Made by a program: the position numbers and the translations under genes
Assembly (NCBI RefSeq): GCF_009931695.1
Contig: NZ_CP048000.1
Location: forward strand, 5,164,501-5,228,500
Reading direction: 5' to 3'
DNA length: 64,000 nt
From: Anaerocolumna sedimenticola
Lineage (GTDB): Bacteria > Bacillota > Clostridia > Lachnospirales > Lachnospiraceae
Notes under the pieces: model-generated
The model's database searches: none
Told to the model about the DNA's origin: nothing
What the model saw: the letters and a program-made list of their open reading frames with translations, nothing else
Part shown: one piece after another, positions 25,824 to 34,461 of the stretch
Numbering within the stretch: position 1 is the stretch's first letter
How the letters are laid out: each line of letters begins with the position of its first letter

Positions 25824-25944
25824 AAATTACCTCCTCTAAATTTAATTAACTTGTTCAAAATAATCTGTCAAGGCAGAAAGAATGCAAAATACATATTCTA
25901 TCTGTCCTACCGGATTGCTAAGCATAACTCCTTTCTTTCCTTTT

Positions 25945-26838
25945 TTATTTCAAAGCCAAGCGGACATTCCCTCCGGCTTGTGATAGCTTTTGCCTTGCTT
26001 CCTCAACATCACAGCCCGACAAAATCATGGTAACGGCTGTTTTTACGTGCCCGTCTGCCTGTTCCAGCACAGTTCTTGCTTCCTCTCTGCTGCATCCCGT
26101 GGCGGTGATCAGAATATTCTGTGATCTTACCACCAGCTTTTCATTGCTTTGTTTTACATCAACCATGAGATTTTCATACACTTTTCCGATTCCGACCATG
26201 CTGCCGGTAGAAATCATGTTCAAAATCATTTTTTGCGCTGTGCCTGCCTTTAATCTTGTAGACCCCGTTAATACTTCCGGTCCGGTAACCGGTTCTATCG
26301 CAAGCTTTGCTTCTTTGCCAATATCCGATCCCCTGTTACATGCGACCGCAACAGTTTTGCAGCCCATGGAACCGGCATACTTAAGCCCATAGATCACATA
26401 AGGAGTTCTTCCTGAAGCAGCCAGGCCAATTACGATATCTTCCTTAGACAGCCCGGCTTCCTTTAGTTCTTCTTCACATAGGGTTTCACTGTCTTCCGCA
26501 CCTTCCACGGCTTCTACAAAAGCTTTTTCCCCGCCTGCAATAAGGCCGACTACAAGTTCCTTTGAAACACCAAAAGTCGGGGGACATTCTACCGCATCCA
26601 AAAGTCCAAGCCGTCCTGATGTTCCTGCCCCAATATATATAATTCTTCCGCCTGCCCTTAAGCTTTGTGTCGCCCATTCTATAGCCGTGGCAATCTGTGG
26701 AATTACTTCTTTTATTGCCTTTACAACCTTTTCGTCTTCCTGATTCATTATCTGTGCTATTTCAAATGGCGTCATTTCATCTAAATTCAAGGTATCCGGG
26801 TTTCGTGACTCCGTTATTAGTTTTGATAAATCAATCAT
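25945..26838 (-). CDS. murQ: MurNAc 6-phosphate etherase
   Basis: A 297-residue SIS-domain lyase that removes D-lactate from MurNAc 6-phosphate to give GlcNAc 6-phosphate. Family motifs are IGAGTSGRLGLLDAVECPPTFG near residue 70, GLAASGRTPYV, and KAGTAQKMILNMISTGSMVGIGKVYENLMVDV; the catalytic Glu region is present. A short UBA-like tail with two LxxAGGNVRLAL-type repeats ends the protein. It overlaps murR by 8 bp, so the two are translationally coupled. Confidence 0.93.
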   Translation of the reverse strand: MIDLSKLITESRNPDTLNLDEMTPFEIAQIMNQEDEKVVKAIKEVIPQIATAIEWATQSLRAGGRIIYIGAGTSGRLGLLDAVECPPTFGVSKELVVGLIAGGEKAFVEAVEGAEDSETLCEEELKEAGLSKEDIVIGLAASGRTPYVIYGLKYAGSMGCKTVAVACNRGSDIGKEAKLAIEPVTGPEVLTGSTRLKAGTAQKMILNMISTGSMVGIGKVYENLMVDVKQSNEKLVVRSQNILITATGCSREEARTVLEQADGHVKTAVTMILSGCDVEEARQKLSQAGGNVRLALK

Positions 26839-27688
26839 GTTCTATTCCTCCATTCTTCTGTATATGGGTCCTGCCGAACTGCTTCATACAGAATTCGTAA
26901 TTTCTATTTACATAAGCAGTGAAAAATATGTCTACTACGTTTAATTGTGAAATTCTTGAAGACATTGCTCCACTTCGGTGAATCAGTTCCGTAGCTGCTA
27001 CCGGCAGTACAAAATCAGCTTCCGCAGCAAGTTTGGATTCTACTGCCCTGGTAATTGCTATTACCTTGGCACTGTTCGCTTTTGCTTGTTTCGCACATTC
27101 TAACATCTCTTCTGTGAGACCGGAATAGCTGATGACGATTGCCAGGTCATTTTTCCTTAAATTTCTTGCAGCTAAGAGCTGCGCATGCCAGTCATCGCAT
27201 ACATTGCAGATAACGTCTGCACGAAGCAGCTTTAAATATAAATCTCTGGCAACCAAAAGGGAGGTTCCAAGTCCGAATACCGTTACACTTCTGCTGTTTT
27301 CCAACAGCTTAACACATTCCGTTATTATTTTCGGTTCAAGCAGCTTTCTGGTGGTTTCCAAAGACTCAATGTTTTTCTTTGTTACCTTGTAAATAATATT
27401 TTCTACCGTATCCTCCCGTGTAATTTTCTGAAAAGCAATATCCCTGCTCTCCCGAAACAAGGCCACCTCGTAGGCTAAAGTATTCTGAAAATCCTTATAA
27501 CCTTTGCACCCCAACTTCTTGCACAGTCTTACGATAGTAGCCGGAGAAGTATATGTTTCTCTGGCAATTTCTTTTATGCTTTTTCTCAGTACGGATTCCG
27601 GATTCTTCTGCAGTCTTTTTATCAGCTCTTTTTCTGCTTCTCCGGCATTTGGAAAATAGTCTTCAATTCTTACGAGTAACCCTTTCAT
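26831..27688 (-). CDS. murR: RpiR-family regulator MurR
   Basis: A 285-residue regulator. The N-terminal helix-turn-helix (about 1-77: SIKEIARETYTSPATIVRLCKKLGCKGYKDFQ) is followed by a SIS domain (about 110-250: VTVFGLGTSLLVARDLYLKL, then VISYSGLTEEMLE), which should bind MurNAc 6-phosphate. It is the first gene of the operon, so control is likely autoregulatory. The palindrome TAATGAAA-N5-TTTCATTA upstream has the form of other RpiR operators. Confidence 0.88.
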   Translation of the reverse strand: MKGLLVRIEDYFPNAGEAEKELIKRLQKNPESVLRKSIKEIARETYTSPATIVRLCKKLGCKGYKDFQNTLAYEVALFRESRDIAFQKITREDTVENIIYKVTKKNIESLETTRKLLEPKIITECVKLLENSRSVTVFGLGTSLLVARDLYLKLLRADVICNVCDDWHAQLLAARNLRKNDLAIVISYSGLTEEMLECAKQAKANSAKVIAITRAVESKLAAEADFVLPVAATELIHRSGAMSSRISQLNVVDIFFTAYVNRNYEFCMKQFGRTHIQKNGGIEHD

Positions 27689-27753
27689 AGGTATTCTCCT
27701 CTCTGTAAAGCCGAAAGAATTTTTAACTTTTGTTTCACATTACTGATAAATTC

Positions 27754-27782
27754 ATTCTAGCTTTTTTGTATTATATTTTCAA
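27754..27782 (-). promoter_or_regulatory. Candidate promoter of the mur operon
   Basis: On the minus strand TTGAAA, a 17-bp spacer and TAGAAT lie 66-94 bp upstream of murR. Confidence 0.5.
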
Positions 27783-27795
27783 TATAGCTTCAGTT

Positions 27796-27816
27796 TAATG
27801 AAACTTTTTTTCATTA
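27796..27816. promoter_or_regulatory. Palindromic MurR/RpiR operator
   Basis: TAATGAAA and TTTCATTA are perfect 8-bp arms around 5 bp, just upstream of the -35 box. The TGAAA-N-TTTCA form is typical for RpiR-family sites. The position upstream of the promoter would suit an activator or a repressor that bends DNA. Confidence 0.6.
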
Positions 27817-27881
27817 TATGATAAATTATCAAGGAAATAAAGGACCTGATTTTCGTAAAATCTGATTAATGGGAAACTTGC

Positions 27882-27922
27882 AAAGGGTATCCCTCAAGTC
27901 AAAGACCAGATAGATACCCTTT
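27882..27922 (-). terminator. Hairpin downstream of the ribosomal protection gene
   Basis: AAAGGGTATC and GATACCCTTT form a 10-bp perfect stem with a 21-nt loop, 120 bp after the stop. The T-tract is poor. Confidence 0.45.
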
Positions 27923-28041
27923 TACAAAATCTTATAATGTTCTAAAACAATTTCAGCAATTAACCTTTTGCTTGTTCATAATTATTCTATGAAAGAATAG
28001 ATTAGAATATGACTATTTCTTAGTATTTCCTGCAAGATTTG

Positions 28042-29925
28042 CTAATTTAAATTTTTACAATCAGTTACCACATTCCGATATTGCCAGAAAGAAGTTTCGA
28101 AAATACCTCTTCCTTCTGTAATGGTAAAAAGCTGTGTTGCAAAATCTTTACAGGCTTCAAGGGTCACCTTACCTTTGATAATCATTTCAGATTGTGTATA
28201 TTCCGTCTCTTCCATAGAGGCATTCATCCGGACCAGTTCCGATATGACTTTCTTTTCATATCCCTGGGGTGCCGTTAAGGTATATTTCATAACCGGTTCC
28301 ATAGTTTTCGTACCGATTTCCCTTAATGCCTGATATACCACTTTTTCCGCCAGTCTTCGAAAATCTGCCGGTGTACTTGTGACACTGCTGTAGCCATAAT
28401 CCATAAAGGTTACCTTAGTGTCTACTACCTCACCGTAAAGTCCCTTCCTGATTCCTTTCTCCACTCCTTCTCTTACGCCATTCTGAAAAGATTTGGCCAG
28501 ATTTCCGAAAGAAACCTTTGTTTCATATTGAAAACCACTGCCCTCCACTAAGGGTTCCAAGGTAAGACCCACTCCTGCCTGTAACAGATTACCCTCCTCA
28601 AAAATAGGTACGATACAGGTTATTTTATCCAGAGGTTTATCTTTCTTTACAGTCGTAACACTGTCAAATTCCGTATCAAGATGGAATCTCTCCTTTAGCA
28701 GCATTTGTAATATTTCTTTCTGCAAGTTTCCGAATAGTTTTAACTGTATTTCCTCTGTTTCTTCGTCTATATTTAAATCCAGATAAGGATCTTCCATGGT
28801 AAGTATCTGTAATGCTTCCAGCAGTTCGCGCCTGTTTATGGCAGGCACAGGCCTTACTCCGACCTTTAATAGAGGTTCCGTCTGTGAAAAGGCATGCAGC
28901 TTTGTTTTCACTCCGATCCAGTCACCGCATACTAATTCTTTTGCATCCATAAGCACAGCCACATCACCGGCTTCCACTGAATCCACCGGCAGAAGTTTAC
29001 CATTCTTGGTCTCAAACAGATTTCGGATTATAATCTCACTTTTATCTTTCTCAACATTTGTGCGCATTCTGACAGACAGTTGACCCGAATAGATTCGAAT
29101 ATAAAAAAGCTTGTGGTTATGCTCATCAAATAATACTTTATAGATATAAGCAGAAAGTGCGGTGTTCTTATTTTCCTTTGGCATAAACCACTTACTGACA
29201 GCCTCCATCAATTCAAGAATCCCAATATCCTTAAGGGCGGTTCCGTGATAAACCGGATAAAGCTTTCCGTAATGATTTCTGCTTCGAATTACATTATCAT
29301 AATCTTCTTTCGTAATCTTATCATTATTCATATATTTTTCCAGCAGCTTTTCGGACATAACAATTACCTGCTCCATAAAATCCTGCTCCTGGTAACTTCT
29401 TTCAGAAATACGGAACGTTTGACCTGTTCCATCATACTCATAGATTACTTTCTGCATTAATAAAAAATCGTTCGTAAGCTGTAATTTAATCTGTTCATAT
29501 ACTTCTTCCGTATTGACACCCAAACGGTCAATTTTATTGATAAAAAAGATAGCAGGAATCTTCATCTGCTGTATTTTATGAAAAATGGCACGTGTCTGCG
29601 GTTGGACACCCTCCTTTGCAGAGATAACAAGAATTACTCCGTCAAGTACTGACAGAGCTCTTTCTACTTCTGCAATAAAGTCCATATGCCCCGGTGTATC
29701 AATAAGATTAATTTTAGTTTCACCAATCATAAAAGATACCGTAGCGGAACGGATTGTCATTCCCCGCTGTTTTTCCAGTTTCATAGAATCAGTGGTTGTT
29801 GTACCGTTATCCACATTTCCCATAGAATTTTTAACACCGCTGTGAAACAGGAATCCTTCCGTTACCGTAGTCTTTCCAGCATCAACATGTGCCATAATAC
29901 CGATATTTAATTTTTTCATCATGAT
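28042..29925 (-). CDS. Tet(M)-family ribosomal protection protein, divergent
   Basis: A 627-residue translation GTPase related to EF-G. The G domain has AHVDAGKTTVTE (P-loop), RGMTIRSATVSF, DTPGHMDF and NKIDR; domains II to V follow. The length is just below that of Tet(M) (639). The start is ATGATG after GGTGATC; the frame stays open 42 codons further into the leader. Tet(M)-type proteins dislodge tetracycline through a domain IV loop YSPVSTPADFR. Here that loop reads YSSVTSTPADFR, so the Pro that stacks on the drug site is not conserved. The protein may protect against tetracycline or another ligand, or act as a general translation factor. A leader peptide and terminators upstream indicate attenuation. 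Confidence 0.85.
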   Translation of the reverse strand: MMMKKLNIGIMAHVDAGKTTVTEGFLFHSGVKNSMGNVDNGTTTTDSMKLEKQRGMTIRSATVSFMIGETKINLIDTPGHMDFIAEVERALSVLDGVILVISAKEGVQPQTRAIFHKIQQMKIPAIFFINKIDRLGVNTEEVYEQIKLQLTNDFLLMQKVIYEYDGTGQTFRISERSYQEQDFMEQVIVMSEKLLEKYMNNDKITKEDYDNVIRSRNHYGKLYPVYHGTALKDIGILELMEAVSKWFMPKENKNTALSAYIYKVLFDEHNHKLFYIRIYSGQLSVRMRTNVEKDKSEIIIRNLFETKNGKLLPVDSVEAGDVAVLMDAKELVCGDWIGVKTKLHAFSQTEPLLKVGVRPVPAINRRELLEALQILTMEDPYLDLNIDEETEEIQLKLFGNLQKEILQMLLKERFHLDTEFDSVTTVKKDKPLDKITCIVPIFEEGNLLQAGVGLTLEPLVEGSGFQYETKVSFGNLAKSFQNGVREGVEKGIRKGLYGEVVDTKVTFMDYGYSSVTSTPADFRRLAEKVVYQALREIGTKTMEPVMKYTLTAPQGYEKKVISELVRMNASMEETEYTQSEMIIKGKVTLEACKDFATQLFTITEGRGIFETSFWQYRNVVTDCKNLN

Positions 29926-30086
29926 CACCCATTCTTTCCCTGACCTGCAAGTATTAAGTGCCGGTTGTATTTGCGAAAAATTTATCTTTCGCTTTGTTTT
30001 ATACAGGTAATCAGCAGCTTCCCTTATGAGAACGGGCGGGTTGCCTGACATGGATTCTCATGTTTTTTTCTAAAAATAAGCGGAAC

Positions 30087-30110
30087 AAAGTGTCAGCGTG
30101 CTGACACTTT
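30087..30110 (-). promoter_or_regulatory. Leader hairpin 3, perfect 11-bp arms
   Basis: AAAGTGTCAGC and GCTGACACTTT with a 2-nt centre form a very stable hairpin between the terminator block and the ribosomal protection gene. A further GC-rich stem (GCAC..GCGGA with TCCGC..GGTGC) lies at about 30111-30165. These structures add to the attenuator. Confidence 0.55.
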
Positions 30111-30176
30111 CGCACCCGAGCGGATTGCGTAGCAATATATTCCCTTTCCGCGAGGTGTGCTTCCTGCCCAGAGGGC

Positions 30177-30217
30177 TTTTTTATCGTATAGGACGTAATT
30201 TCCTATACGATAAAAAA
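30177..30217 (-). promoter_or_regulatory. Leader hairpin 2, perfect 17-bp arms, overlapping the terminator T-run
   Basis: The arms (core ATCGTATAGGA / TCCTATACGAT flanked by six A/T pairs) pair perfectly around 7 nt. The T-run of the upstream terminator forms part of this stem, so the two structures compete, as expected of an antiterminator. Confidence 0.6.
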
Positions 30218-30238
30218 CCACAGTTTTCGACTGTGGTT
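30211..30238 (-). terminator. Leader intrinsic terminator
   Basis: AACCACAGT and ACTGTGGTT form a 9-bp stem with a short loop, followed on the minus strand by TTTTTT. It lies 40 nt after the leader peptide stop and some 285 nt before the ribosomal protection gene, so it would end transcription early unless disrupted. Confidence 0.8.
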
Positions 30239-30277
30239 AAAGTTCAGATATAAAATCTAAAAATCCGTTACACTGCT

Positions 30278-30364
30278 TTATCTTATAACAGATTTTGCAT
30301 GAATACCAAGGTCGGCTGATTGCATCTTTATTATTCTGTTCTCAATTAAATTAAGCTTGCGCAT
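30278..30364 (-). CDS. Leader peptide of the ribosomal protection gene
   Basis: A 28-residue frame beginning MRKLNLIENRIIKMQSADLG and ending KSVIR, with a strong AAGGAGG site 7-8 nt before the ATG. It is basic, with no signal peptide. It is the first frame of the transcript, and a terminator follows directly. In tet(M) and many antibiotic-responsive ABC-F and erm genes, a stalled or fast ribosome on such a leader decides between terminator and antiterminator. The same role is inferred here; no match to the known tet(M) leader is evident. Confidence 0.7.
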   Translation of the reverse strand: MRKLNLIENRIIKMQSADLGIHAKSVIR

Positions 30365-30530
30365 ATTTCAGCCTCCTTTTTATTTTTTATATTAATTAAA
30401 ATACAACAGAATCAAAGATTTGTCAACCATAATTTACATATGATTCCAACATTAAGGTTATTCTTTCATATACTTCGATTCTCTTTATCATACAAGAGTA
30501 TTTTGCAGCCTCTGTTTTGAATCTCTGCTT

Positions 30531-30980
30531 TTAAATCGAATCGAGAAAATCACCATAACCTTCCTTCTCCATATCTTCTTTCGGTATGAATCTGAGTGAT
30601 GCACTATTGATACAGTACCTCAATCCACCCATTTCAACCGGTCCATCCTCAAATACATGCCCCAGATGTGAATCTCCAGCTTTGCTTCTTACTTCCGTAC
30701 GTTTCATGCCATGGCTGTAATCCGTAACTTCTACTATAATATTTTCATCAATCGGCTTAGAAAAACTAGGCCATCCGCAACCGGATTCAAATTTATCACT
30801 AGATACAAAAAGCGGTTCCCCAGTAGTAACATCCACATATATCCCTTTTCTGAACTCTTTAAAATATTCATTTTGAAAAGGCCGCTCCGTAGCATTGTGC
30901 TGAGTTACTTCATACTGTATTTTTGTTAAACTTGTTTCTAATTCTTCTTTTGATTTTTTCGGATATTTATTTTCCTTCAT
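30531..30980 (-). CDS. msrB: Peptide-methionine (R)-S-oxide reductase
   Basis: A 149-residue MsrB, which reduces the R-epimer of methionine sulfoxide in proteins. Family motifs are SGCGWPSF, SHLGHVFEDGP and the catalytic Cys in RYCINSASLRF. The two CxxC pairs that bind structural zinc in many MsrB proteins are absent, so this is the zinc-free form. No MsrA domain is fused. It is a single gene with its own ribosome site, between the resistance leader and the sensor module, with no evident link to either. Confidence 0.93.
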   Translation of the reverse strand: MKENKYPKKSKEELETSLTKIQYEVTQHNATERPFQNEYFKEFRKGIYVDVTTGEPLFVSSDKFESGCGWPSFSKPIDENIIVEVTDYSHGMKRTEVRSKAGDSHLGHVFEDGPVEMGGLRYCINSASLRFIPKEDMEKEGYGDFLDSI

Positions 30981-31124
30981 AAGTATTACACTTCTTTCTA
31001 TTGATTTAATAATATCTAGTTATTACCGATTACAGGAGATTTACTCACACTTATCACTATACTTTAAATTGTGTCAATGTCTCTTCCAAGTTTCAGGAAT
31101 AATTATTAAGGGGTACTTCCGCTG

Positions 31125-32780
31125 TCACAGCTCCGCTTCCATTCTTCCCTGATTCCGGTATTCTTTCGGTGTCAAAGCTACATACTTCTTAAATTGGACC
31201 GAAAAATATTTGTAATCACTATATCCAATCAATTCAGCTACTTTATAAACTTTATAATTCGTATTAACCAGCAGTTTTTTTGCTTCCTGCATACGAAGTT
31301 TCTGAATATAATCGATATAGGTTACTCCGGTAATTTTTTTGAACAGAAAGCTGAAATAGGTTTCTGATAGATAAACATACTCACTTATCATCTTTAAAGT
31401 GATTTTTTCGCTTAAGTGTGCCGCTATATATGACTTCGCCTTATCCATTACCTTATGCTGCTCTTTGATTTCAAGGGGATCAACTGATTGATCAATCTCT
31501 TTTGCCAGTGCCACCATAACACTCACGATATAAGTTTCAAGCTCCTTGACATTTAAGGCTTCTTTCACGAAATCATTATACTCATCACCGATAATTTTCT
31601 CCATTCCTTCATAACTGTTTGTAATCTTGGATTGAACCATCAATTTAAGGGCGATACAGTAATTTTTAACGATTTCCGGCAGCAGGTTCTGCTCCATAAG
31701 CACCCGGAATATGGAGGTCAGATATTTTTTCGTTTCAATATAATTTCCGGTACTGATTGAGACCGCAACATGCTCCATCTCCTCCGGATAAAACCTTATA
31801 AAATTCTGCTCATATTTTGACTCATTATTGTCCTGATAGACCTGGACTTTTTTGTCTCCCAGATAAAAACTATTCTGAATTGACCTTTTTGCCTGATTAT
31901 ATGATTTTGATATATGATGAATGGAGGGATAACTTAAACCAATCCCTATGGTATACGGCACTTTTACACGCTTAAAGAGACAGTTTTGAATATTTTCACT
32001 GATACTTTCCAGACATGGAATCATCTGTGTTTTTTGTTTCTCTATGGAGGTAAAACAGAACACAAAATCAATGGTATCATAATCTTTCACGATATAATAA
32101 GCATTATCCACATTACTTAATTCCTCTTTTAAAATATTTCTGTAGGAGAAAGTAAGCAGCCGCTTGTCTGTTGCCCAGGACGATTCCAATTCTTTAAAAA
32201 TACTGTTTCTGTCTAACTTTATCGTAGCCGCGGTAAAATAATGTCCTGAAAAATCCAATTCCAAAGAAGCGGCTTTCTCATCAAAACCATTGAACAGACT
32301 GGTATCTCCCTCTAACATGGACTGGAGAAATTCATTTCGCATGGTTTCATAACCCGCACTGATATACAGATTACTGTAAAATATTTCCTCTTTTATTTCC
32401 CGCTTTTCATCCATACTTTCCTTTAATGCGGTAAAGGCATCCAGCAGTTTTTTCTTGTTGGTAGGTTTTAACAGATAATCGAAAGCCCTGAATCCAATCG
32501 CCTGGCGTGCGTATTCAAAATCAGCGAATCCGCTTAAGATAATAATCTCAATATCAGGGTATAACTCCCTTGCTTTTTTTGACAGTTCTGTTCCCCCCAT
32601 AATAGGCATTTTAATATCTGTCAGCAAAACATCCACCGGGTTTTTCTTAAGTTGTTCCAAAGCATCTTTTCCGTTTGCACTTTCTGCTGCGACTATGAAT
32701 CCTAAAGACTGCCAGGGAATACTGTTTACTATTCCTTTACGTATCATATCTTCATCTTCTACGACCATTAATCTATACAT
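31125..32780 (-). CDS. YesN-like AraC-type response regulator
   Basis: A 551-residue regulator. The receiver domain (1-120) has VVEDEDM, phospho-acceptor Asp55 in LLTDIKMPI, and KPTNKK. A long middle region (about 140-430) is typical of YesN-type proteins. The C-terminal AraC-type double helix-turn-helix (about 448-545) has KITLKMISEYVYLSETYFSFLFK and the closing KVAELIGYSDYKYFSVQFKK. It starts 3 bp after the kinase 2 stop with AAGGAG. The module probably controls the nearby sugar operon (37774-44217). Confidence 0.9.
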   Translation of the reverse strand: MYRLMVVEDEDMIRKGIVNSIPWQSLGFIVAAESANGKDALEQLKKNPVDVLLTDIKMPIMGGTELSKKARELYPDIEIIILSGFADFEYARQAIGFRAFDYLLKPTNKKKLLDAFTALKESMDEKREIKEEIFYSNLYISAGYETMRNEFLQSMLEGDTSLFNGFDEKAASLELDFSGHYFTAATIKLDRNSIFKELESSWATDKRLLTFSYRNILKEELSNVDNAYYIVKDYDTIDFVFCFTSIEKQKTQMIPCLESISENIQNCLFKRVKVPYTIGIGLSYPSIHHISKSYNQAKRSIQNSFYLGDKKVQVYQDNNESKYEQNFIRFYPEEMEHVAVSISTGNYIETKKYLTSIFRVLMEQNLLPEIVKNYCIALKLMVQSKITNSYEGMEKIIGDEYNDFVKEALNVKELETYIVSVMVALAKEIDQSVDPLEIKEQHKVMDKAKSYIAAHLSEKITLKMISEYVYLSETYFSFLFKKITGVTYIDYIQKLRMQEAKKLLVNTNYKVYKVAELIGYSDYKYFSVQFKKYVALTPKEYRNQGRMEAEL

Positions 32781-32783
32781 ATA

Positions 32784-34460
32784 TCACTCCTTAATCGGGA
32801 TACACAGACTCACTGTGGTACCTTCCTTTATTTGGGATTTAATATTTATACCATAAGGTTCGCCAAAGTATATCTTTATCCTCTGATTCACGTTTCTCAT
32901 ACCAATACTATCCCCTATTCCGAGAATAGCACTGTTCATCTTCTGCCTTATTTTTTCACACACATCCTTTTCCATACCCTTGCCGTTATCCTCAATCTCA
33001 AATACAATGGTATTTAATTCTTTTTTTCCGGTTAAACGGATGATACCTCCTCCCTCCATTCCCTCAAAACCATGAACGATGCAATTTTCTATAACAGGCT
33101 GAAGAATAAGCTTAACTGTTTTATAATGTACAATATCCGGATCTATGTTCCACTCCTCAATAAACTGATTCTTATGCATGATTTTTTGCAGGCATACATA
33201 ACTTTTGACATTTTCAATCTCCGTATTGATCGTTACGAATGCACCTTTTTCCGATACGCTGGTCTTAAAAAATTCACCAAGTGCTGATACCATTTCTCCA
33301 ATTTCCTCATAATTTTTCATTTGTGCCATCCAAAAAACATTGTCCAGTAAATTGTATAAGAAGTGGGGATTAATTCTCTGTTGTAAGGCCACTAACTCAA
33401 GTTCCTTTATTCTTGTTCTGAGTTCAGTTTCATTAATCTTCGTTATATAAGTCTCCTCCAACACTTCATTTAACCGGTTCAGCATGGAAGTAAATACGTT
33501 ATTTAAAATCTCGTGCTCATCCTTTGATTCCGTATTAATACCCTCCTCTTTCAAAACTAACACATCTTCTTCGTTCGTCTGCTCGATTCGGCCAAGTAAA
33601 CGGTTCAAAGGAATCTTAATACTTTCATTTACTAAATAAATGACGGCGCCGGATGTTACCAATACCAGTAAAAAAAGTAAAATCGTTGTTATCAGCCCGT
33701 GCAGATCGTATTTCTTACCGGTAAAAGTATTTACCACATGAAGGCCGGTATCTGAAATCGGTGCAACTACCTCATAAACCAAATCTGATTTACCGAACCT
33801 GGAACCAGCAACAATTCTCCCTTTGCCGTCGGTAATAGCTATCTTTTGTTTTGATGATCCTACGGCATTGTTAAGTATATTTTCGATTTCCTCAAGATTA
33901 ATCAAAACAACATACCTTGCTTTAAGACCGCTTGTATAATCGATCTCAACGTTCTCAGTACGGCATAATGCAGGTTTTTTGCCGTAATCAAGATAATACC
34001 ATTCCAGACCGTCTTTTAACCGGCTTCTGATTTTCTCCATATCGATTAACGTCTTTTTATATATGAATGAGGTGCCGTCCTCAAAGAAAATGGAGGTATA
34101 GTCTATCTCGCCTTGGGTGGACATAATGCTCGCTATGGTATTTTCAATCCGGTTGGTTACCCCGTCCGTCTGATATTTTGGTGTTGTTGCATACAAATAC
34201 AAGTCCGTTAAAATATCATTATTCTCTTTCAGATACTTAAATTTCAATTCCAGCTGTTCAAACATGTCATTAACCCTGATATTGGATTCATAGGCAAAGT
34301 TTTCATAATTGCTTTTCAAATTATCGTTAGAATAAAGGAATTCAAAAAACGCATTGATAATAATCATAACAGAGATAGGGATAACACATAGAACAATAAA
34401 TGCATAAGCAAGGCGTCTGCGTATAGAAATTTTCCTTAAGACTTTAACAAATCTATCCAT
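32784..34460 (-). CDS. YesM-like sensor histidine kinase (intact)
   Basis: A membrane kinase of 558 residues from the ATG just after the previous stop; a GTG six codons upstream overlaps the preceding gene. Two membrane segments (about 18-44 and 255-280) enclose a roughly 210-residue extracellular sensor. A HAMP linker and the His_kinase motif LQQRINPHFLYNLL (phospho-acceptor His366) follow. The ATPase domain is complete: N-box LQPVIENCIVHGFEG and G-box DNGKGM, with GIGDSIGMRNVNQRI near the end. It is the catalytically competent partner of the kinase encoded just upstream. Confidence 0.9.
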   Translation of the reverse strand: MDRFVKVLRKISIRRRLAYAFIVLCVIPISVMIIINAFFEFLYSNDNLKSNYENFAYESNIRVNDMFEQLELKFKYLKENNDILTDLYLYATTPKYQTDGVTNRIENTIASIMSTQGEIDYTSIFFEDGTSFIYKKTLIDMEKIRSRLKDGLEWYYLDYGKKPALCRTENVEIDYTSGLKARYVVLINLEEIENILNNAVGSSKQKIAITDGKGRIVAGSRFGKSDLVYEVVAPISDTGLHVVNTFTGKKYDLHGLITTILLFLLVLVTSGAVIYLVNESIKIPLNRLLGRIEQTNEEDVLVLKEEGINTESKDEHEILNNVFTSMLNRLNEVLEETYITKINETELRTRIKELELVALQQRINPHFLYNLLDNVFWMAQMKNYEEIGEMVSALGEFFKTSVSEKGAFVTINTEIENVKSYVCLQKIMHKNQFIEEWNIDPDIVHYKTVKLILQPVIENCIVHGFEGMEGGGIIRLTGKKELNTIVFEIEDNGKGMEKDVCEKIRQKMNSAILGIGDSIGMRNVNQRIKIYFGEPYGINIKSQIKEGTTVSLCIPIKE

Positions 34461-34461
34461 A

